Assembly (NCBI GenBank): GCA_022592445.1
Contig: JABYQR010000246.1
Span: 1 to 64,000 of the forward strand
Direction of reading: 5' to 3'
From: Cytidiella melzeri
Lineage: Eukaryota > Basidiomycota > Agaricomycetes > Polyporales > Irpicaceae
DNA: 64,000 bases
A program made the translations under genes and the position numbers. Positions within the stretch are counted from its first letter, which is position 1, and each line of letters begins with the position of its first letter. Of the stretch, positions 56,269 to 64,000 are shown piece by piece. Under the pieces are notes generated by a model that saw only the letters and a list, made by a program, of their open reading frames with translations, made no database searches and had not been told where the DNA came from.

Positions 56269-58772
56269 ATGGCGAGTACCTCTCTGAAGCAGGTGAGTGC
56301 AGTGCGTGTCACCCAGATGGCCAGGCCATATCTTTACTGAACGTACGGTACATAGGCAACGGCCTCGCCGCCCACCCTGCAGCAAGCACAAATGAACGCA
56401 CTCCTCACGCTTTTGAACCTGAATGAACCGCCAGATGGCGCGGGAAACATACTCTCTAAGCCGTCGCTTGCTGGAAGCAAGGTCTCGGTACCGCAAGGCC
56501 CGCCAGTCTGGAAGATACTCGTGTTAGACCAGTACACCAAGGACGTTCTGGCGACCATCTTGCGCGTTCAAGATCTTCGTGACGTCGGAGTGACGCTTCA
56601 TGTGTAGGCATCTGTGCTATGTTAGTTCTTCCTCCAGTTGTTGACTATTTGGCAGGCAGCTTCATTCCGCTAGGCCACCACTGCCTGACGTACCCGCCAT
56701 TTACTTCGTGACACCGAGCCTCGCCAACATAAAACGCATCGCTCAAGACCTCGAAAAGTCCCTCTACGAGTCATTCCATTTGAATTTTGTCGAGCCTCTA
56801 CCTAGGGCGCTGTTGGAGGAACTTGCTGCAGCAGTGGCACGCGATGGCAGTGGAGAGCTGGTGAACCAGGTACGTGGCCGATCACCAGTGTACGTGTCAC
56901 GCGAGTCTTCAATACCAAAATCGTAGGTATTGGATCAATATTTATCATTCATTACTCCTTCGCCTTCGCTTTTCTCCCTCCTCCCTCCTCCAGCTGCATC
57001 TACCTTGGCAGTACCTTCGGATCCTACAGCCCAGTCTCCGTTGCCCCACTCAACATATACAGTCCTCAACTCCCCCTCGTCAAGTGAGCAGCAAATAGAA
57101 GCTGAAATCGAGAGGATTGCGACTGGACTTTTTAGCGTCGTTGCCACAATGGGTACGTATTCTCCGTTTTGTGCAAGTGCCTGGTATAAACCAACCTGGA
57201 TTTCGAAGGTCATGTCCCTATTATTCGCTGTCCTCGAGGGAACGCAGCAGAGATGATCGCAAAGAAGCTCGAGCAGAAAGTGCGAGACGCCATACTATCT
57301 GCATCGCGGTCCCACGCACCGTCAATATTCGCCTCAGATGCAACAGGACTGTCTACTCTCCAACGACCTTGTGCGTACCTATTCTTATCCAATACTTTCT
57401 CATCATGGCTCAAAGACCTTATCCTTCAGTGCTCCTGATCCTTGACCGTAACGTAGACTTGGTATCGATGCTCTCACATGGTTGGACATATCAAACACTG
57501 GTCTCAGACTGCCTTGAGATGAAGCTAAACCGTGTTGTCGTCAACGAACCTCAAAAAAAACGTTCGTACGACCTGGATTCGAAAGATTTCTTCTGGGCCA
57601 AGAATGCTGCAAATCCGTTCCCTCAAGTTGCAGAGGACATTGACGCAGAGCTGAACAGGTACAAGTCAGATGCTGCAGAGATCACGAGGTCTACGGGTGT
57701 CAGTGATGTCAATGATATCGCGCAAGTGTGAGTATCATAGCTTCAGGCATCATAACTATTGCACGATGGGTGTTTATTATAATCCAGAGATTTGACAGCC
57801 AACGCGTCACATCTAAAGACTGCTATCACTGCTTTGCCCGAGTTGACCGCTCGCAAGGCAACACTGGACACACACATGAACATTGCCACCGCCCTCCTGG
57901 AGGAAATCAAGAAACGTGGGTTAGACGAGCTCTTCAGTATGGAAGAGTCTATCTCCAAACAGGTGCGTCGTTGGCACATACAGAACCCCACATGCATCTC
58001 CTCAAAGACGGTCCTTTAGACCGTACAAACCATCCTTGAAACGCTCCGCAACCCCAAACCAGATGTCTACCCTACCGCCACCGACAAGCTGCGTCTCGTC
58101 CTCATCTTCTACCTCTCCTCCCCTGACAACGCTCTCTCCAAAGACGACATCGCCGAGCTCACAAAGGAGCTCACAGCCTGCGGCTGTGACGTCTCTGCGT
58201 TCGACTACGTCCGCCGCACACGCGAGATATCCCGCATGACCGTTCTCACCTCCTCCTCCGCCGTCGGCGGCTCTTCCACCCCCGTCATCGGAGGCACGCC
58301 CGGCGGAGAGCTCTTCAAGGGGTTCAGCGCACTAGGCAACAGACTCATGAAAGACAGAGGACTAGACAACCTTATCAGCGGCGTTAAAAACTTTTTGCCT
58401 GCGAACAAGCTGTTGCCGGTGACGAGGCTGACGGAAGCTTTGATGGACTCGTCGGCGGCGTCGAACGCGTCGCTGCAGGAGACGGACGAGTACCTCTTCT
58501 TGGACCCTCGTGCGCCGAGGAACCCGAACGCTGGGCTTGGAATTTCTAGTGTGGGAGGGGCGCAGGGGGGCGCGGGGACTGGGGCACGGACGAAGCGGAT
58601 GGCGTTTGCGGAGGGGACGGTGTTCGTGGTCGGAGGTGCTGGGTACGTCGAGTACGGGAACTTGGAAGAGTGGGCACAGAGGACGGGGAAGAGGGTGACG
58701 TATGGTGGGACGGAGATTTTGGATCCGGGAGGATTTCTAGATGTTTTGCAGAGGCTGGGGAAGGAGGCGTAG
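56269..58772 (+). CDS. SLY1: SLY1, Sec1/Munc18-family ER-Golgi SNARE regulator
   Basis: SM protein that binds the syntaxin Sed5 and promotes SNARE assembly in ER-Golgi transport. Exons 56269-56292, 56356-56601, 56660-56869, 56927-57152, 57209-57370, 57430-57727, 57788-57962, 58020-58772 join to 698 codons in frame. Landmarks: [17 protein letters not shown] near the N-terminus, [37 protein letters not shown], the Sec1 core [20 protein letters not shown] with [14 protein letters not shown], and a C-terminal [18 protein letters not shown]. Length fits the family (yeast Sly1 is about 666 residues). The first exon codes for only eight residues. No defects seen. Confidence 0.96.
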
Positions 58773-58956
58773 AGTGGACTTTTCGATGTGCTTACCTCGG
58801 CTTACCGTGTTATCAAACTGACTTTGACTTATATCGTCGTGTTGCACAGGCGCTCTTATAAGGTGTCAAAGTTACGCCAACAAGCGGGTGACGACTTTGA
58901 ATATGAGTTGTGATTCCTCGCGTTATTATATACAGAATTTGTGCTGGCGCAATAAA

Positions 58957-60188
58957 CTACTTCTTCCTGTTATTCATGGCAAGGATCTGTACAAGACGAA
59001 TGCTACACCAGATTATTAGGCATAAGTGCACAGATGCAGTTGAAGTCGAAGTGGAGGTACGTACAAAATATTGATCATATCCAACTCAAGACTGATAGAC
59101 TCCTTGAGAGGATCGCGGGGAATAACTCCGCGTTCCGCCAGACGTGCGTTGTGCAGGATCTTCTGAGTGCTGTATGTCATCAGGCTCAGCTATCTGCTCT
59201 GATACCCTCGATAAGTATATAACTTACTCGAAAAGCACGAATCCACTAAACACTGCCAAGCCACCGTAGAGAGAGATAGCCTCTGTAATTGCCAGACCGC
59301 GGATGCCTAAAGGGAGCGCCATAGGAGCGAGAGAGCTAAGAGCAACGACGGTGACGCCTGCGAGAAGCGGGCCTCCCCAGTAAAGATATTTATCGTTTCT
59401 ACACATGAACGTTAGTCTACAAGCGTTACAAATGATGGATAAACGTACGTAGCAGTGGCGCCAATATAACTCAGAGAGCCAACAACGCCACACGTGTATA
59501 ACGCAGCTCTTGAGAGGATAGCTGGTGCAACGAAGAACAGGGGACTAAGCGTCGCAGCCTGGCAAGCGTTGAAGGCCAACCAAAATGAATGCTTTAGCAC
59601 GGTATTCTCCGGAGAAGTCGACATAACTCCTATCATGCTGCCGATGGACCCGACTAATCCAACACCAAGGACAACCCAGGGGTTGGCTGTCATTATGCGG
59701 AGGGCTGCTCCAGACCGGAAGAGCGCACGGGCGCCGAGGGCGGTGAGGGCGAGGCCGCCACCGGTGTATTTGAAAGAGTCATGCAGGTAGGACTGTTCGG
59801 CAGAGCTAAGAGCGTCGCGGGTCTCGCGATTTAGAAAGCCGTTGACGACGACCATTGTTCCTGCAATTGCGCCCTGGTCATTGGGATTGGTTAGTATGTT
59901 GACTCGTGAGGCATTCTACGGCTTAATACTGACTGCTGAGATTGCGAGACGCATCCAGCCCTGTTGCTGCGTTGGACGGGTGACGACAGGTGCTGAATCA
60001 TTAACGAACGTCCTCGAGGGATTGAAAAAGTTATGAGAAGAGACTGGCTTCCTCAATGCCTGGAGGACATTCGGGCGTGAAGAGTTGATAGTGAAGTTGC
60101 GCACTTGAAATGTGAGTGATGGGTTCTTGGCTGAGTGAGAGGCAGCCTGCGAGAGCGGCCGCAAGAGAGTGAGGTTGAGACGCAGCAT
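58957..60188 (-). CDS. GHITM-like mitochondrial Bax-inhibitor-1 family protein
   Basis: Exons 60188-59934, 59873-59449, 59398-59228, 59169-59065, 59002-58957, total 333 residues. N-terminus is Arg/Ser/Leu-rich with no acidic residues, a likely mitochondrial presequence (MLRLNLTLLRPLSQAASHSA). Then several membrane segments: LTALGARALF, WVVLGVGLVGSIGSMIGVM, ATLSPLFFVAPAILSRAALY, YWGGPLLAGVTVVALSSLAP. The family signature FDTQKILHNAR is created across the 59228/59169 splice, and the C-terminus NIFIRLVQILAMNNRKK matches BI-1 proteins. In animals the family member GHITM maintains cristae and cytochrome c retention. Intact. Confidence 0.9.
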
Positions 60189-60569
60189 GGTGGTGGTGGT
60201 GGTGGTACAAGACAAAGCGGGAGGGTGAGGATGCCGAGCATTACAGCATTACTGCCGGCGCTACAGGAGCAGTAATGGGTGATGACTAATCAAAGTGGCC
60301 TCCTGAAGATTCGTGAAGCGTCGAACCAGAATGGCACTACAGCCAGGACATGAGCTATTCCAAAAAAAATCCACAAGTTTCCCAGCGTACATACATGGTA
60401 CCCAGCATTGTTCCCTAGTCTAACAGCGTACTCACCCACACGAAGGCTTCGCAACACGACATCAAAATGTGCCAGAACTACCAAAACGTGCGGAAACGGT
60501 GCCAAAATCAGCGGCTAGCCCAGCTAACCTACATTCATGGGCACATCTCAACGAAGAACATCAGTTCCG

Positions 60570-61851
60570 CTAGGCGAAGAAATGTGCGAGAATCGAAAAG
60601 TACTTACTGCCCGTCAGATTCATTGGACTCTCCAGGTACATCCGAATCAGTATACTCTCCAGAGCAACAACAGACGGACTTGGATATTCGTAAGTACGCG
60701 CATGCTCGCGTATTTCTTGGAACAAGACGGCCATTCGATCCCACCGTTCTTGATTTAGCGTTGTTTGCGGAACTGGAGGAGTCCGTAGCTGGGAGTGGTG
60801 CTGAGGCTGAGGATGTAACAAATCTTGCGGTTGCTGTTGTGAAGGAGGGACGGAAGGGCTTGGGTACAGCGTCATGACGTTCTGAAACGTCTGCGGGGGA
60901 GTAAGGTGGTTGTGTGTAGGTGGTGCTTGTGAATGCTGTAATATAGGTGACGACGAACTGGACGGCCCAGCCGGGGCATTATGTTGGGATGGGTTAGGTG
61001 AATGATCTTCAGGGTCTTCAGTGCTTTCCCTTCCGTCACTGCTATGGTCGTTTTGCTGAACATGTTCTGGCAAGACCTGCCCTCTCCTCCCGCGTTTTGT
61101 GTACGGCAAGTTCGCCGGTCCTATCTCATGTGAATGTTCAGATATGTCTGATGGTAGTGCTTTCACTTAATACGCTAGTGCGAGTCGAATGTGTGCGGAG
61201 AATTACTTACAAGACACGCGTACCTCGTCAGTATCAAAGTACGTCTTGTAGCTGATCGACGCAGGACACCCTTGCCCTTCGATCTGTCCTTTTCGAGTTG
61301 GAACCATGAGCCCATTGAACGCAAGGGAGAGAAAGACGGACCTTGCGACTGGGCACCTTTCTCACTCTGTCCGGGAACTTCTTCACGTACTTTTTCCTCC
61401 CACTTCTCGTATGCCTCGCACACACCAGCTTTGTGTGTTCCTTGAAACGAGGGGGGACAGCTTTCGATCCATGCGTATCGCCCTTGACGAACTCTACCAC
61501 TCTTTCCTCCTCTTCCCTCTTCCTCCAGTCGTGAAACGCAGCCATGGACTCAAAAACCATGGTGTACCCGTCGTCTGGTTCCCCCGAGCCATAAGGCCCT
61601 TTCTTCATAGCCCCATTCTCAACATGCTGTATCTGCAAACCACTTTGCCCCGAGCTATCGACACTGGTGAGCAGGAGCCCAGCCTGAGGTTGGCCCTGGT
61701 GTTGCGAGAGGTGATGAGACGAAGGCAGGTTATGCCCTAGTGCTTGCGACAGTGACGATCGTGTCTGCGCAACGACAGTGGGCTGTGGTTGAGGTTGAGG
61801 TTGCTGCTGCGCGAGTTGGCCATGGTGTAGTCGAAAGTGTTGAAAGCTCAT
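60570..61851 (-). CDS. FAR1/GCM1-like zinc-finger DNA-binding protein (MULE-derived fold)
   Basis: Exons 61851-61342, 61283-61211, 61147-60570, about 386 residues. Gln/His-rich N-terminus, then a WRKY-GCM1-type zinc fold as found in FAR1 and Mutator-like transposase N-termini: FESMAAFHDWRKREEEER, LVCARHTRSGRKKYVKKFP, GQGCPASISYKTYFDTDEV, and HSHEIGPANLPYTKRGRRG, giving the C..H/C..HxH metal ligands. The acceptor that keeps the fold in frame lies inside CGACAG at 61284. The rest is Pro/Gln/His-rich, with a helical LFQEIREHARTYEY end. No transposase core follows, so this looks like a host transcription factor. The true 3' end may differ, because a GTAAGT donor lies near the last codons. Confidence 0.72.
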
Positions 61852-61988
61852 GGCAGACCGTCACTATGGCGCCGTGTTAACTGACGGAAAGTCGGTAAGA
61901 TGCCGACGGCAGCCCGACGCTATTCTCGATATGGATGCGTCGGGACACCGAGAGCTCAGCGTCAGTGCTATTGTCCTTGACCGTCACC

Positions 61989-62643
61989 ATGTCAGCTCCG
62001 ACCCCAGGGCGCAATGCCATCCTGAGCTTTCTCGACAGGGTGAGGGTTATTTCATCTATGCACACGACGTACAAGCTCATATCCCGGGCAAAAGACGAGT
62101 TACATTGTCACCGGGGTGACTGCTCTCTCGCTGCTTTACACTCGTTCCGCAGGCGTCCTGTACTTTGTTATAGGCGCACTCGTCTGCTCGAGGGTGGTCA
62201 AGTTTACAAAACGTTTTGTTCGCCAGCCGCGCCCTCTTCACTCGCTGCCGGGTCGTCAGAAGCAGTCCTACGGGTGCGTGGTATCCTGCATAATGCAACG
62301 ACGAGTAGCGACAGGCTCAGCGCGCGAATTCTTCAGGATGCCCAGCACGCACTCTGCTGTGGTCACATATTACGCTGTATACACGCCGCTCGCTGCGTAC
62401 CTCCTTCCTTTGCATCCCTCTCTTCCACCTGCAGCGAGAATTTTGGGACCGCTGGTCGTGGTGCCCTGGGCTTCCGCCATTGCTGTCTCCCGCGTCTGGT
62501 TAGGACATCACACGTGGGCTCAGGTGGGAGCAGGATCTTCGCTCGGAGTTGTTTTTGGTTTGATGTGGTTTAGAATGTGGGTGCAAGGTATCAATCTACA
62601 CGGGAAAGTACTCGAAGAGACGTACCTTTTCCCAAGACATTGA
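61989..62643 (+). CDS. PAP2-family dolichyldiphosphatase-like phosphatase
   Basis: Integral ER membrane phosphatase, expected to recycle dolichyl pyrophosphate after N-glycosylation (CAX4/DOLPP1 type). Exons 61989-62039, 62095-62273, 62337-62643, 178 residues. PAP2 motifs: KRFVRQPRP (KX6RP), YGMPSTHSA (formed across the second intron) and SRVWLGHHTWAQV. The last motif has Gln where many PAP2 enzymes have Asp, as in DOLPP1-type proteins (HTWSQ). Four hydrophobic segments follow from the sequence. The start ATG at 61989 is preferred because it joins in frame at the first splice. It is shorter than animal DOLPP1. The gene is divergent from the zinc-finger gene with only 137 bp between starts, a shared promoter. 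Confidence 0.85.
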
Positions 62644-63677
62644 ATGAATCGTCTCTTCGTCGCTTGCTTACAGAAAATAGAGCGTAGCAAAGCGATGATT
62701 GACGTCGAGTGCTGTCAGAGGATAGCAGTACACCGTGTGGTAATATGTCGAGCACCTCGCGGGTCGAACGATTAAGCAAATTTCAACACCTTTGGCTACT
62801 ACCACTTTAATTCTATCCTTCTCTTTTCCACACCCTCGGAGTCAAGGCTACTAGGTGAGCATCCGTATGTACCATTGCCAAAGTGGCCATATCGGTTCCC
62901 TCCTTACACGCCCTCAAGAAGCTATCTCGCAACGCTTCCGCGCTGAAACATTCCCCTCGCAGAACCTCTCGATATTGCCATACATTTCCCTGTTACCATA
63001 CCGCGCTACCGTGCTCCACAAGCTTCCAGTCAAGTTTAACACCATGTCTACCTTGTCGCGTTTCTCGTCATCTGGTGCAGTGTGCTTAATCCTTACAATG
63101 ACGGTGTTAGTCCAGAAATCACCTCGTCTGCTTGTTCTTGTCGTGTAACGTCTTCAGGACGTTCCTACATAACTCGTTGCTGACCTTCGATTTTTTTATG
63201 GGGAAGGGTAGTGCCTGCTGTGCGTAATGGTTACTTCTTGAAAGTGGATGTTGATGTAACAGCAAAACTATGATATTTGCGTTATTGTGTCGTGCAGGTA
63301 CGCTTCCAGCACGAGATCGAGCGAGTGTTGTGGTAGTATTTGCCTTGCGTGTCTCTGATCAAGGCAGGTTCAACCTCGCCGGTAGCTGCCTGGGCAGATA
63401 TCCTCTCCTTTTGATGGATGATCCATTGCGTACTCGCATGCGTGAACTGAGTGGAAGCGCTAAACGATCTTACACGCTTGCCAAAAGCGGCAGCCGTGTG
63501 ATCGCTGCCGATTGCCGTGCTGATGTACAACGTATTTGTAGTCGCATGTCTACATATTAATAAATAGCAGTCAGTGCCATTGTCTTTCTGCGTTTCCAGG
63601 CTCTTCGTCTTGCATCTTCCACGTTACGAGACTTGCACGAAAGCCCAAGCTCACTCACACCACATTCATTCAAGACT
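62644..63677. other. Intergenic, no supported gene
   Basis: Short frames without family features. Promoter of the PLC-like gene must lie in the right part. Confidence 0.4.
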
Positions 63678-64000
63678 ATGCGAGTATCCTTGACGGACTT
63701 GACGCAGGCCGTCCTCTTGCTTTTGGCCACATCCACTGGCACAGCCGCACACGCTCGCTCAGTAGAAAGTCGAGCCACGAGCTGCAACGGGTTTGCTGAG
63801 GTGCGTGCCTAACCCTTTAATCTCCGAACGAAGGATCTTGAGAACGTGCCGTAGCTATGTGATCGCAACTACGGCAATGTCACTTTCGTGGGGGCCCATG
63901 ATTCATATGCAGTAGGGACGAACAGCCGTAAGCACTCTTAGTATCATGTCGAGGACATTGCTGACCACCTCTCGGGATAGTCTCAACGAATCAGGACTAC
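63678..64000 (+). CDS. Secreted PLC-like phosphodiesterase (PLC X-domain fold), 5' part
   Basis: Exons 63678-63800, 63855-63927 and 63981 to the window end, with 53-54-bp introns. Signal peptide region MRVSLTDLTQAVLLLLATST, then RATSCNGFAE, LCDRNYGNVTFVGAHDSYAV and GTN followed by LSTNQDY. The CNG...LC...NVTFVGAHDS block is typical of fungal secreted PLC-like phosphodiesterases with a TIM-barrel fold; the His in GAHDS corresponds to the first catalytic His of PI-PLC enzymes. Substrate not predictable. The rest of the gene is beyond the right edge. Confidence 0.85.

Overview
This is nuclear DNA of a filamentous fungus, most likely an Agaricomycete (mushroom-forming basidiomycete). The evidence is short introns (mostly 50-65 bp, with GT donors and AG acceptors), compact intron-rich genes, and gene content typical of that group: a saposin-type acid sphingomyelinase, a GH53 galactanase, a CSC1-type channel with a Ser/Thr-rich ectodomain, SLY1, a mitochondrial Bax-inhibitor-like protein, a dolichyldiphosphatase-like PAP2 protein and a PLC-like phosphodiesterase. 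I cannot name the genus from sequence alone.

There are three blocks. (1) 1-4.2 kb: the 5' part of an acid sphingomyelinase-like gene that runs off the left edge and has an apparent frameshift near its last visible exon, then sparse sequence. (2) 4.2-39.1 kb: a repeat block built on an array of related units, each carrying a small secreted-protein (SSP) gene on the minus strand. Three copies (5366-5986, 16831-17406, 27487-28062) share the same in-frame TGA; only the fourth (32431-33003) is open. The block contains a nearly identical 10,656-bp tandem duplication (6932-17587 and 17588-28243). It also contains three Ty1/Copia elements with 160-170-bp LTRs, a putative solo LTR, and a ~750-bp non-coding terminal-inverted-repeat element in both orientations. 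Empty sites in sister units date several insertions. (3) 39.1-64 kb: a gene-dense euchromatic-looking block. It includes a pair of paralogous SAP-like nuclear protein genes of unknown function placed in inverse orientation on either side of the CSC1 gene.

Reconstructed order in the repeat block: an SSP unit gained a solo LTR, a TIR element and a Copia element; the loaded unit was then duplicated in tandem (copies A and B); a second TIR element then inserted at the start of copy A, while the same site in copy B is still empty. Separately, another Copia element landed 57 bp upstream of the start codon of the only intact SSP gene and separated it from its native upstream region.

The Copia elements carry a primer-binding site that matches the anticodon stem-loop of initiator tRNA-Met, not a tRNA 3' end. 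This implies half-tRNA priming as in Drosophila copia and yeast Ty5. The gag-pol is one continuous frame, with four internal stops in A/B and a single one in C; C also has Asp changed to Asn at the second integrase catalytic position.

In the right-hand block the genes act in secretory and membrane biology (SLY1 in ER-Golgi fusion, PAP2 in dolichol recycling, CSC1 channel, PLC-like and sphingomyelinase-like secreted lipid phosphodiesterases), plant polymer degradation (GH53) and DNA binding (FAR1/GCM1-like protein and the SAP-like pair). No tRNA, rRNA or CRISPR locus was recognised. Exon boundaries are read by eye from splice sites and protein family continuity.
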